Positions 25,810 through 34,840 of a stretch of 64,000 bases of DNA are shown here, piece after piece. Location: positions 310,001 through 374,000 of the forward strand of contig NZ_JACHFD010000002.1 in assembly GCF_014201715.1 (NCBI RefSeq), written 5' to 3'. The position numbers and the translations under genes were made by a program. Each line of letters begins with the position of its first letter. The stretch's first letter is position 1. The DNA comes from Haloferula luteola (GTDB taxonomy: Bacteria > Verrucomicrobiota > Verrucomicrobiia > Verrucomicrobiales > Akkermansiaceae). Under the pieces are notes generated by a model. That model was given only the letters and a program-made list of their open reading frames with translations, made no database searches and was not told the origin of the DNA.

Positions 25810-26207
25810 GATTTTAGGTCAGATTCGGAGTTCTCCTCCGAGGTTTTCAGTTCATCCAAAGCCGTTCTTCCGAGCCCCTCCACCCCCGCTGACAGGACCG
25901 CAAAATAGTCCGCCATCTCCCCGGCAAGCCGCCGCCCTTGATCCGTGAGCCGGTAGTACTTCCGCGCCGGTCCTTCCTCCGATTCCACCAGGCGAGTCGT
26001 TACCCACCCCTGCTTCTTCAGGCGGGAAAGCAGGGGATACATCGAGCCCTCTGCCACCCCGAGCCCGGGGATCGCCACCAGCATCTTTACCAGCGCGTAA
26101 CCGTAGCACTCGCCCCCTTCCAGAGCTCTCAGGATGCAAAAATCCAGCAGACCCTTGCGCATCTGCACGGTCCAATTCGCAAACCATCCATCAGGATCGA
26201 CATCCAC
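25806..26207 (-). CDS. PadR family transcriptional regulator
   Basis: About 133 residues from a GTG at 26207; an ATG at 26162 and a longer ATG at 26279 are alternatives. The PadR winged helix is clear: MRKGLLDFCILRALEGGE, YGYALVKML, then GSMYPLLSRLKKQGWV and the wing RKYYRLTDQGR. PadR proteins repress nearby envelope or efflux genes. This one overlaps the VIT/VWA gene by 4 bases and probably controls it. The N-terminal NWTVQMRKG pattern fits PadR members that pair with membrane proteins carrying a HAAS-type helical segment. Confidence 0.92.
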   Translation of the reverse strand: MDVDPDGWFANWTVQMRKGLLDFCILRALEGGECYGYALVKMLVAIPGLGVAEGSMYPLLSRLKKQGWVTTRLVESEEGPARKYYRLTDQGRRLAGEMADYFAVLSAGVEGLGRTALDELKTSEENSESDLKS

Positions 26208-26268
26208 CCCATCACTCCATCGTATTGCAAGGTAGCTGTCAAACCTAAGATCCGAGTTCGGCGAGCGT

Positions 26269-27258
26269 TCAGCCTCCAAGCTCTTCGATCAGGCCAAAAT
26301 AGCCGGAGTAGAACCCCAGGATCTTCCACACCACAAATGCGACAATCAGGGCATATCCCAGCTTGGGAAGCATCACTGTGAGGCGATCGACCCGCTCACT
26401 GGCCTCGTTCGCGAAGTGTTTGGCCCAGCGGTCGAGATCCTGATCCAGAGTCCCCGATTCCTCCGCCGTGAGGTAGGAGCGCGAAAACGATTTCGGAAAC
26501 GCCGGCTCCCCCACCATCAAGGGTCCGATGGCCATCCCCTCCTTCACCGCGGGGACGATCCGCTCGACCGCTGCCGTCAACTCTCCGCTCAACGACGCTT
26601 CCCCTGCCAATCGCACCGTTTCCTCCATCGGCAAGCCCGCCAAAACGGCCGCATGGTCGACGCGAGCATAGCGCGCCATCGCCAGAGACCTCCGAGCCTT
26701 TCCCACCCAGGGAATTCGATTCAGCGCCCGATCGACACCAGCATCGGTCGGCGCCTTCGCCAAGGCACTTCGCACCCACAGATACCCGAGCCCAATCCCA
26801 CCATAGGCCAGCGCCAGCGAAATGCCCAAGCGCACCACCACCCGGGTGAAATCCAGCCCCTCCATCAAATCCCCCACCGGAATCGCCGCTAGCAGCATAC
26901 CAAGGTGCAAGAGAACCAATGGATACACCAGTGCCTGCAATGCCTTGCGCCGTGCCGCAGCCAGCATCCCGAAATACTCCGCCAAATGACGATACGCAGT
27001 GGCGATCTTCCCGCTGCGCTCGCCCGCCTCAATCAACACCGCTTCCAACTTCGATACCTCCGCCGCTGCAAAGGCACCGGCAATGCTCCTCCCCTCCGCC
27101 AGGGCAGACTCCATCCGCTCCACCCGATTGCTTTCCGCTTCTTGAAGCCCCGACTCCACCATCAATCGCAGCGCCTCTCGGATTCCGAATCCCGCCTCCG
27201 TCAGCTTCGCCAATTCCGAGTAGAACCCCTCCCTGCGCTGAAACGTCATTTCCAACAT
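26269..27258 (-). CDS. GspF/PilC-like inner membrane platform protein
   Basis: About 329 residues; the ATG at 27258 is chosen because the upstream extension is not family-like. It carries two T2SSF domains: ELAKLTEAGFGIREAL / GRSIAGAF / ERSGKIATAYRHLAEYF, and later ARVDHAAVLAGLPMEETVRLAG / MAIGPLM / YLTAEESGTLDQDL. Transmembrane helices lie near residues 130-150, 160-185 and 300-325. Such proteins form the inner membrane platform of type II secretion or type IV pilus machines. No ATPase, secretin or other pseudopilin assembly gene is adjacent, so it is a solitary copy. It precedes padR by about 60 bases on the same strand. Confidence 0.82.
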   Translation of the reverse strand: MLEMTFQRREGFYSELAKLTEAGFGIREALRLMVESGLQEAESNRVERMESALAEGRSIAGAFAAAEVSKLEAVLIEAGERSGKIATAYRHLAEYFGMLAAARRKALQALVYPLVLLHLGMLLAAIPVGDLMEGLDFTRVVVRLGISLALAYGGIGLGYLWVRSALAKAPTDAGVDRALNRIPWVGKARRSLAMARYARVDHAAVLAGLPMEETVRLAGEASLSGELTAAVERIVPAVKEGMAIGPLMVGEPAFPKSFSRSYLTAEESGTLDQDLDRWAKHFANEASERVDRLTVMLPKLGYALIVAFVVWKILGFYSGYFGLIEELGG

Positions 27259-27374
27259 CTTTGCCAAGCTAAGCCATGCGCTTCCCGCTTCGCGAATGGA
27301 ATCTTCCCGGCGCAGCACGCATCCGATGCCACTTTTTTTTGCGCATCCTGGCAGAGGTGCTAAGCAGGGGAATC

Positions 27375-28103
27375 ATGCAAACTCCCATCTCCCGTCGCCG
27401 CTTCACCCAACTCACTGCCCTTGCTGCCGCGGCCGGAGGCAGCCTTCCCCGGTTGACTCGCGCCGCTGAAGCCACCCTTCCCGACCTTCCCTTCGCCTTC
27501 GATGCGCTCGAGCCGCACATAGATGCGATGACCATGGAGATTCACCACGACAAACATCACGCTGGATACGTCGCCAAACTCAATGCCGCCCTCAAGGAAT
27601 CCCCTGACCTCGCCAGCCTGTCCCTCGACGACCTGATGCCGGCCATTTCCGGGATCTCCGACAGCTCGCTGCAAACCGCCGTCCGCAACAATGGTGGCGG
27701 CCACTGGAATCACCGCTTCTTCTGGGAATCCCTGACCCCCGCCAGCCAATCCGGAAAACCCGGAACCGCCCTCGCCGCAGCTCTCGACGAAGCCTTCGGC
27801 TCGCTGGCGGCCTTCAAAGAGAAATTCGGCGCCGCCGCCGGATCCCGCTTCGGCTCCGGATGGGCTTGGTTGATCGTCCAGGACGGCAAACTTGCCGTGG
27901 TTTCTACCCCCAATCAGGACAACCCCCTGATGAAAGGCATCACCCCCGCCGATGCCCTCGGCACCCCTATCCTCGGTCTCGACGTGTGGGAGCACGCCTA
28001 CTACCTCCACTACCAAAATCGCCGTCCCGACTACGTCTCCGCCTGGTGGAACGTGGTCAACTGGGAAGCCGCCAACAGCCGATTCGAAGCCGCCCTCGGC
28101 TGA
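27375..28103 (+). CDS. Tat-exported Fe/Mn superoxide dismutase
   Basis: 242 residues from ATG at 27375, preceded by AGGGG. A twin-arginine signal ([17 protein letters not shown]) precedes the mature enzyme, so the protein is exported folded. The dismutase fold is complete. Metal ligands are His in [12 protein letters not shown] (first His of the HHDKHH cluster), His in [13 protein letters not shown], Asp in [11 protein letters not shown] and the following His. It removes superoxide in the periplasm. The Gly/Gln positions that separate Fe from Mn types are not decisive by eye. Most family members are cytosolic, so the Tat signal is notable. Confidence 0.95.
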   Translation: MQTPISRRRFTQLTALAAAAGGSLPRLTRAAEATLPDLPFAFDALEPHIDAMTMEIHHDKHHAGYVAKLNAALKESPDLASLSLDDLMPAISGISDSSLQTAVRNNGGGHWNHRFFWESLTPASQSGKPGTALAAALDEAFGSLAAFKEKFGAAAGSRFGSGWAWLIVQDGKLAVVSTPNQDNPLMKGITPADALGTPILGLDVWEHAYYLHYQNRRPDYVSAWWNVVNWEAANSRFEAALG

Positions 28104-28276
28104 TCCAATCCGGCTCCATCGCTTCCCTACCGGCATCGGCGGAACCTCCATGGCATTCCCCGATGCCGAGGGCATCACAGCCCTTCATCGCGAGCCCCGC
28201 CCGACCTCTCGCGGCCGCGGGCTCCGCACATCCTCTGAACTTCCTCAATCCTCGCATGGTCTGAGGCAAATCGCGC

Positions 28277-30643
28277 ATGGATGCAGCGCTCGGCGGAGGC
28301 CAATCTCCCCTCGTCATGGCCACTTGCGAACACTGCGGCACCGCCTTCACTCCCTCTCGCCCCGAGGAAGTCTATTGCTGCCGCGGCTGTGAATTCGTCG
28401 CCGAAATGATCCGCGATAGCGGGTTCGATCGCTTCTATGACCTGAAACAAGGACTGGCCACCGCACCGGTGCGCTCGCGACCCTTCGAACAACACGATTT
28501 TTCCTGGCTTGCGCCCCTCGTGGCCGAGTCTGAAGCCCGCAGTACCGACGGCAGCGCCTCCCTCGATTGCGCGATCGAAGGCATTTCCTGCGTCGGCTGT
28601 GTGTGGCTGATCGATAAGCTCTTTGACCCCTTCCCTGGTGCGATTCGCTCCGCCGCCCACCCGGCGTCCGGGAGGCTTCACCTCGATTGGCAAGTCGGCC
28701 AGTGTGACCTCGAAAGCTTTCTGCGTGAGCTGACCCGCTTCGGCTACGTTGCCGGGCCAGTGCGCCGCGATGCCCCCGACCACGAGCGCCGACGCCTGGC
28801 CGCCCGCCTCGGGCTCTGTGGAGCCTTTGCCCTCAATGCCATGGCCTTCAGCCTGCCCGTCTATCTGGGCATGCCGGCCAGCTTTGAATTCGCCGGGCTT
28901 TTCCGCCTCATCGCCTTCATCTCTGCCACCCTCTCCATGCTCGTCGGTGGCACCTATTTCGTCGAAAGAGCCTGGCGCGCCCTCACCCTGCGCACCCTCC
29001 ATATCGACCTCCCCATTGCCCTCGGCCTGCTGCTCGCCTATGCCGGCTCCATCGTCGGCTGGGCCCTCGGCCTCGAAGGGCTCATGTACTTCGATTTCGT
29101 TGCCACCTTCGTCTTCCTCATGCTCGGCGGACGCTTCTTGCAAACCGCCGCCGTCGATCGCAATCGCCGCCGCCTCCTGCGCAGCTCGCCCATCCCTCCA
29201 TCCCTGCGCTCAGGGAGCGAAACCATTGCGCTCGAATCCCTGCAATCCGGCCAAACCTTCGAGCTCGATCCCGGTCAGGCCACCCCCGTCGCCGCCACCG
29301 TCACCCATGAAGCCGAGGTTTCCCTTGAGTGGATCAATGGCGAGGCCGATCCCGTGCTCGTCCATCCCGGCACCCGCCTGCCAGCCGGGGCCATCCTGCT
29401 CTCCCGCCAACCGTTGACACTCACCGCCGCCGAGCCCTGGGCCGAATCCCTCCTCGCACGACTCGCCCGCCGCGACGACACCGAGCGCGGCTCTCCCCTA
29501 TTGCAGAAAGTCCTCCGCGCCTACCTCATCGTCGTTCTGCTTTTCGGAATCGGCGGTCTCATCGGCTGGATCCTCCTCGGGGAACCCGCCACAGGACTCC
29601 AAGCCATGATCTCCGTCTTCGTTGTTTCCTGCCCCTGCGCTCTCGGGGTGGCCATTCCCTTGGCCGATGAACTTGCCGCCACTCGCGCCGAACGCCATGG
29701 AGCCTTCATCCGCACCGCCTCCTTGTGGTCGCGCCTACGCCAGGTGAAACACGTCGTCTTCGACAAAACCGGCACCCTCACCTTGGAGCGCCCTGTATTG
29801 CAGGATCCTGCCACCATGAGCGACCTCTCCGATGAGGCCGCCCTTGCCCTCGCACGACTCACCGCAGGCTCCCTCCACCCCGTGGGCCGGACCCTCCACG
29901 AAGCCCTAGGCATGCGCGGTCAACGATTGCTTGCAGCCCACGGATCCGGGAATCTCGAAGACCATCCCGGTCAGGGCGTTGCGCTCCGCCCGACTTCGGA
30001 CGATCCTGGCACCTGGACCCTTGGCCGGGCGGGCTGGACCGATGCCATCCAAGACGGAGCCACGGTCCTCGCCCACCAGGGTCGACGCATCGCCGCTTTT
30101 CATTTTCGTGACTCGATCCGGCCCGATGCGCACCAAGCACTCGATGCCCTGCGCAACCGTCCCTGTGATCTGCACATCCTATCCGGCGACACTCCCGCAA
30201 AAGTCGCCCCCCTCGCAGCCGAACTCGGGATTCCCAGCAACCAAGCCATCGGCGGACTCGACCCCGATCAGAAGGCCGCCCGGGTGCGGGCCATCGACCA
30301 CTTGGACACCCTCTATCTTGGAGACGGCGCCAATGACTCCCTCGCCTTCGACGCCGCCCATGTCACCGGGACTCCCGTGGTCGACCGCTCCCTGCTGGAA
30401 GCCAAATCGGACTTTTACACCCTGGGGTCAGGCCTCGCATTCCTGCCCGAACTCTTTCGCATCGCCGATCAACGGGCACGCGGTGTCCGTCACGCTTTCA
30501 TCTTCGCCCTGATCTACAACAGCGCCGCCGTCGCCCTCTGCTTGCATGGCCACATGAACCCTCTCCTGGCAGCGATTCTGATGCCTCTCAGCTCGATCTT
30601 TTCAGTTCTCTTGGTCACCTTCCGAAATCGTCCCGCGGCCTAA
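28277..30643 (+). CDS. Heavy-metal P1B-type ATPase, FixI/CcoI-like copper transporter
   Basis: 788 residues. The N-terminus has a zinc-ribbon-like segment (CEHCG then CCRGCEF), typical of FixI/CcoI ATPases. An HMA-like domain follows with SCVGC as the metal motif. The transmembrane part contains the ion-binding CPC motif (SCPCALGVAIPLA). The phosphorylation site DKTGTLT and the hinge GDGANDS are intact. FixI/CcoI enzymes supply copper for cytochrome cbb3 oxidase assembly, but no ccoNOQP or ccoGHS genes are in the window. A start at 28316 (MATCEHCG) is equally possible. It follows the superoxide dismutase on the same strand, though 173 bases apart. Confidence 0.93.
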   Translation: MDAALGGGQSPLVMATCEHCGTAFTPSRPEEVYCCRGCEFVAEMIRDSGFDRFYDLKQGLATAPVRSRPFEQHDFSWLAPLVAESEARSTDGSASLDCAIEGISCVGCVWLIDKLFDPFPGAIRSAAHPASGRLHLDWQVGQCDLESFLRELTRFGYVAGPVRRDAPDHERRRLAARLGLCGAFALNAMAFSLPVYLGMPASFEFAGLFRLIAFISATLSMLVGGTYFVERAWRALTLRTLHIDLPIALGLLLAYAGSIVGWALGLEGLMYFDFVATFVFLMLGGRFLQTAAVDRNRRRLLRSSPIPPSLRSGSETIALESLQSGQTFELDPGQATPVAATVTHEAEVSLEWINGEADPVLVHPGTRLPAGAILLSRQPLTLTAAEPWAESLLARLARRDDTERGSPLLQKVLRAYLIVVLLFGIGGLIGWILLGEPATGLQAMISVFVVSCPCALGVAIPLADELAATRAERHGAFIRTASLWSRLRQVKHVVFDKTGTLTLERPVLQDPATMSDLSDEAALALARLTAGSLHPVGRTLHEALGMRGQRLLAAHGSGNLEDHPGQGVALRPTSDDPGTWTLGRAGWTDAIQDGATVLAHQGRRIAAFHFRDSIRPDAHQALDALRNRPCDLHILSGDTPAKVAPLAAELGIPSNQAIGGLDPDQKAARVRAIDHLDTLYLGDGANDSLAFDAAHVTGTPVVDRSLLEAKSDFYTLGSGLAFLPELFRIADQRARGVRHAFIFALIYNSAAVALCLHGHMNPLLAAILMPLSSIFSVLLVTFRNRPAA

Positions 30644-30819
30644 TCGAGCTCGCCCCATCCCCTCGAGCGCCTCCGGCAGCAGGTACGGCCAACCTCGTCT
30701 CGAATCGCATGCCCGAACCAAGGTCTCCTCGACCGATTTCCTGATACGTCTCGCCATCGCTTCCCGTAGCCACGTTTCGCAAATTCCGGGTCGGCCCCGG
30801 GATTTCTCCCTTCGTGGCG

Positions 30820-32679
30820 ATGAGAGCTCTCGTATTCCTGCTGCTATTTCCCAGCTCAGCCTGGGCCGATGTCGACTTCGCGCATCAAGTCGTTCCCCTG
30901 CTCAAAAAGCACTGCTTCGAATGCCATGGTGGAGACAAATCCAAAGGCGGATTCTCCATCAACTCCCGCGATTCTTTCCTCTCCGACGACATGGCCGTCC
31001 CGGGCTCCCCCGAAGACTCGGAGTTCCTCACGCTCATCGCCGATCCCGATCCGGAATTCCGGATGCCGCCCGAAAAGCATGAACCCGTTCCCGAAGTGGG
31101 ACAGCGCTTGCTGGAACAATGGGTCGCCGCCGGAATGCCATGGGAGGACGGCTTCACCTTTGGCAAACCCGCCTACGATCCGCCCCTCGAAGTTCAAGAA
31201 CCCCCGCTGCCACCAGCTCACCAGGGCCGAGAGCACCCCATCGACCGCCTTCTCGACGCATGGCTGACCGATCACCAGCTTCCCGTGCCGCCCCCTGCCG
31301 AGGATGCCGCGTTTCTCCGCCGAGCCACCCTCGACCTCACCGGTCTGCTTCCCACCGTTGAAGAAACCCGGGCCTTTCTGGATGACCCCTCGCCCGACAA
31401 GCGAGACCGACTGATCGACCGCCTCCTCACCGACGACATTGGCTACGCCGATCACTGGCTGAGCTTCTGGAACGATCTCCTGCGCAACGACTACGAAGGC
31501 ACTGGCTACATCGACGGAGGACGCCGCCAAATCACCGCCTGGCTCTACGCCTCCTTGGCCGCCAATAAGCCCTACGATCAGCTCGCCCGGGAACTCATCG
31601 CTCCACCCAGTGACGACCTACGGGGGTTCATTGATGGCATCCGCTGGCGGGGTGAAGTGAGCGCCGCCCAAAGCCAGCCCATCCAATTTTCCCAGAGCCT
31701 CTCCCAGAGTTTTCTCGGTATCAACATGAAGTGCGCTTCCTGCCACGACAGCTTTGTCGACCGCTGGAAACTCAACGACGCCTATGGGCTGGCGGCCATC
31801 TATGCCGGCAAACCTTTGGAAATGTATCGCTGCGACCAGCCGACCGGAAAGTCAGCCGCACCCCGCTGGTTGTTTCCTGAAATCGGCGACATCGACCCAG
31901 CGGCCGACCCAGCCACTCAACTCGATCAACTCGCCCGTCTGGTCACTCATCCCGACAACGGGCGCTTCACCAAAACCCTCGTCAATCGACTGTGGGCTCA
32001 ACTCATGGGCCGCGGAATCAGTCATCCCCTCGACGCCATGAAAACCGAACCTTGGTCGGCCGAATTGCTCGATCACCTCGCGTGGCACTTCCGCGAAAAC
32101 GGTTATAACCTCCGCGAAACCCTCGCCTACATCGCCCATTCTGCCGCCTACCAAAGCGCCGCGGCTCCAGCCGGCCCAGATGCCACCCCCTACCGTGGAC
32201 CCCAGGCCAAACGACTCACCGCAGAATCGTTCACTGATGCCATCTGGCAAATCACTCAAAGCGGGCCCTCCTCCATCGATGCGCCCTTACCCCATGGAGG
32301 CGCCGACCGAGGATCGCGCCCGGTCCGGGCATCCCTGGTGAAAAGCAACCCGCTCATGCGGAGCCTCGGCCGCCCCAATCGCGACCAGATCGTCACCTCC
32401 CGGCCTGAAGAATTGACCGCGCTCGAAGCCCTCGACCTGTCCAATGACCGCACACTCGCCGAATGGCTGGAGAGCGGAGCCCACCACCTCGCCAGCCAAA
32501 CCTGGCCCTCCCTCGACGCCCTCATCGACCACCTTTTCCTCTCCACCCTGAACCGCGAACCTACCGCCCCGGAACGCAGTCTTTTCCGGGAACAACTCGG
32601 TGATGAGCCCTCCCCTGCCGTCCTCACCGATGCCCTCTGGGCCCTCTGCATGACTCCCGATTTTCTTCTGATCCCATGA
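30820..32679 (+). CDS. DUF1549/DUF1553 cytochrome-like exported protein
   Basis: 619 residues. A signal peptide (about 1-17) is followed by a PSCyt1 domain with the heme motif CFECH and its GGDKSKGGFS sequel. DUF1549 comes next (LLDAWLTDHQLPVPPPAED, RRATLDLTGLLP) and includes a second CASCH heme-type motif. DUF1553 ends the protein (GRFTKTLVNRLWAQLMGRGISHP, RETLAYIAHSAAYQ). Such proteins are abundant in Planctomycetes and Verrucomicrobia, always beside a DUF1501 gene; their role is unproven but may be oxidative catabolism of sugars. The stop overlaps the DUF1501 start by 4 bases. An upstream GTG at 30814 is possible. Confidence 0.92.
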   Translation: MRALVFLLLFPSSAWADVDFAHQVVPLLKKHCFECHGGDKSKGGFSINSRDSFLSDDMAVPGSPEDSEFLTLIADPDPEFRMPPEKHEPVPEVGQRLLEQWVAAGMPWEDGFTFGKPAYDPPLEVQEPPLPPAHQGREHPIDRLLDAWLTDHQLPVPPPAEDAAFLRRATLDLTGLLPTVEETRAFLDDPSPDKRDRLIDRLLTDDIGYADHWLSFWNDLLRNDYEGTGYIDGGRRQITAWLYASLAANKPYDQLARELIAPPSDDLRGFIDGIRWRGEVSAAQSQPIQFSQSLSQSFLGINMKCASCHDSFVDRWKLNDAYGLAAIYAGKPLEMYRCDQPTGKSAAPRWLFPEIGDIDPAADPATQLDQLARLVTHPDNGRFTKTLVNRLWAQLMGRGISHPLDAMKTEPWSAELLDHLAWHFRENGYNLRETLAYIAHSAAYQSAAAPAGPDATPYRGPQAKRLTAESFTDAIWQITQSGPSSIDAPLPHGGADRGSRPVRASLVKSNPLMRSLGRPNRDQIVTSRPEELTALEALDLSNDRTLAEWLESGAHHLASQTWPSLDALIDHLFLSTLNREPTAPERSLFREQLGDEPSPAVLTDALWALCMTPDFLLIP

Positions 32680-34139
32680 GCTTCTTTGCCGATCGCGACC
32701 CCCGCGAACCTCTCGCCATCACCCGCAGAGACTATCTCAAAAAGCTCACTGCGGCCTCCCTCGCAGCTTGGGCCGGAGGCGAACCACTGCGCGCGGCTGC
32801 CTCCGACTCGGACACGGAATCCGTCCTCCAGGCGACGGCCGACTCCTGCATTCTTCTGTGGATGGCAGGAGGCATGGCCGCTCCAGAAACCTTCGATCCG
32901 AAGCGCTACGCGCCCTACCAAACCGGAATGGATCTCGGCTCCGTGCTCAGCACTTTCCCCGCCATCGATACCGCGCTCGATGGCGTCCAGTTCTGTCAGG
33001 GACTTGAGGAAATCGCCTCCATCATGGATCGCGGCACGTTGATCCGTTCCGCCGTCCAGCCCGATCTCGGCAGCATCTTGCACTCCCGCCACCAGTACCA
33101 CTGGCACACGGGCTACGTGCCTCCCCAGACGGTCGCAGCTCCCCACCTCGGCGCATGGATCGCCAAAGTTCTCGGACCCATCAATCCTGTTATTCCCGCC
33201 TTCATCAACATTGGCCAGCGCCTCGAAGGCATCGGGGAAAAAGAAGAACTCAAAGCCTTCACCACTGCAGGTTTCTTCGGCAGCGAGTATGGCCCAATGA
33301 ACCTGCCCTTCCCTGAGCTCGCGGCTCGGTCAGTGCAACCCCCCGAAGGCATGACCCCAGGGCGCTTCAGCGATCGGCAAAAGTTCTACCAACGCCTGCT
33401 TGAGACGCACCCCCTGCATGACCAGGCCAGCGACCACCAGCGCGAGTCCCTCCTGCGCTCCATGGACAAAGCCTACCAGCTTCTCAGCTCCAAAGACCGC
33501 GACGCCTTCGATCTTTCCGCCGAGTCTCCCGAAACCCGCCAAATCTATGATACCAGCCGCTTCGGACGCGGCTGCCTTCTCGCCCGACGACTCGTCGAAC
33601 GCGGTGCCCGCTTTGTCGAAGTCACCACCGAATACGAGCCCTTCATGCAGTGGGATACCCACGCTGCAGGACACGAAACCACCGCCCGACTCCATCGCGA
33701 GATCGACCGCCCCATCGCTCAGTTGATCCGCGACCTTGACTCCCAAGGCCGGCTTGACCGCACCCTGGTCATCGTTGCTTCCGAATTCAGCCGCGACGCC
33801 ATGATGGAGGGAAAACCCGGCTCCAATGCCCAAGACCAGGCCGATCACAAAGGCTCCACCGTCCTTGAGCCCAAACACTACGGCCTCCACCGTCACTTCA
33901 CCGGAGGCTCCAGCGTTCTGCTCTTTGGCGGTGGCATGCGCCGCGGATATTGCCATGGACGCACCGCCGATGAGCGTCCGCTGGTCGCCATCGAGAAACC
34001 TGTGACCGTCACCGATCTCCACGCAACTCTGTTCACCGCCTTGGGGATCAGCCCGAAAACCGAATTCGAAGTCGAGGGGCGCCCCTTCTATGCCACTGAG
34101 GATGGAAAAGGCACCGCCGCACGGGAAGTTTTTGCCTAA
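32676..34139 (+). CDS. DUF1501 family protein with Tat signal
   Basis: 487 residues. A twin-arginine motif (TRRDYLKKLTAASLAAWAGG) lies near the N-terminus. The rest is a DUF1501 alkaline-phosphatase-like fold with family blocks GGMAAPETFDPK, HQYHWHTGY, RGCLLARRLVERGARFVEV, WDTHAAGHETT and VIVASEFSRDAM. It is the fixed partner of the DUF1549/1553 gene upstream (4-base overlap). Export by Tat suggests a folded, cofactor-containing periplasmic protein. Function of the pair is not established. Confidence 0.94.
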   Translation: MSFFADRDPREPLAITRRDYLKKLTAASLAAWAGGEPLRAAASDSDTESVLQATADSCILLWMAGGMAAPETFDPKRYAPYQTGMDLGSVLSTFPAIDTALDGVQFCQGLEEIASIMDRGTLIRSAVQPDLGSILHSRHQYHWHTGYVPPQTVAAPHLGAWIAKVLGPINPVIPAFINIGQRLEGIGEKEELKAFTTAGFFGSEYGPMNLPFPELAARSVQPPEGMTPGRFSDRQKFYQRLLETHPLHDQASDHQRESLLRSMDKAYQLLSSKDRDAFDLSAESPETRQIYDTSRFGRGCLLARRLVERGARFVEVTTEYEPFMQWDTHAAGHETTARLHREIDRPIAQLIRDLDSQGRLDRTLVIVASEFSRDAMMEGKPGSNAQDQADHKGSTVLEPKHYGLHRHFTGGSSVLLFGGGMRRGYCHGRTADERPLVAIEKPVTVTDLHATLFTALGISPKTEFEVEGRPFYATEDGKGTAAREVFA

Positions 34140-34282
34140 TTCGGCAAGATTTCTGCTGATTTCAGGGAACTTTTTGGTCGATTTTGCCAAAGATGAGGAG
34201 TATCCGAAACGAGATTCAGGAATTTTTGAGATGGGTTCTCAGATTTTTGAAATCTCTTAACCTTTTTGCCGATTGGAACGCC

Positions 34283-34777
34283 ATGTCGAAGAGCCTCTCC
34301 ATCACCGGTTGGGATGCTGCCGCCACTCGCGGCGGAGAGAGAAGCCGGTTCCACTCTCGGTCCGCTCCTCGGCTGCTTTCGCAACCCTCTGAGGCAGAGA
34401 ACTCGTTTCTCTCCGCTTGGCTCTGTGTCCCGCTCTTGTTTGGGGCCTTCGCCCTGCTGACCACCGCGGTCATCCTCAAGGAGCAGCCTCTCTTTTGGCG
34501 CAACGCTGGAGGTTACCCCATCTGGATGCGCGACACCGTGCGGATCTTCTTCTGGCCTTTCCTCATCATCTTCACCGGGTGCCTCGGCATGTGGTCCACT
34601 TGGCTCCTCGGAGCCGCCGCCAATCGCGGTCGGAGTTGGGGCAGTTCCGTCACCGCAGTCACTGGATTCTGGGCGGCTCTCGGCGGACTCATGTTCTACA
34701 TGGTCTGGAACAACCTCGAAAATGTGACCGACGGCCACCACTGGCATTATCACAACCCTTCCAGCCTGGTACGCTGA
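34283..34777 (+). CDS. Small membrane protein of unknown function
   Basis: 164 residues from ATG at 34283; a TTG at 34184 would add a basic AT-rich extension. Three transmembrane helices are visible (about 48-70, 92-115 and 128-150), with aromatic residues at the interfaces (FFWPFLIIF, MVWNNLENV). The C-terminus is His/Asn-rich (DGHHWHYHNP). I do not recognise the family. The 140 bases before it are AT-rich compared with the surroundings. Confidence 0.6.
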   Translation: MSKSLSITGWDAAATRGGERSRFHSRSAPRLLSQPSEAENSFLSAWLCVPLLFGAFALLTTAVILKEQPLFWRNAGGYPIWMRDTVRIFFWPFLIIFTGCLGMWSTWLLGAAANRGRSWGSSVTAVTGFWAALGGLMFYMVWNNLENVTDGHHWHYHNPSSLVR

Positions 34778-34840
34778 TCGGAGCAGATTTTTGACGCCTT
34801 GACTTGGCGGACCGGCAGAAACGGTTTGGGGTGGGGACCC

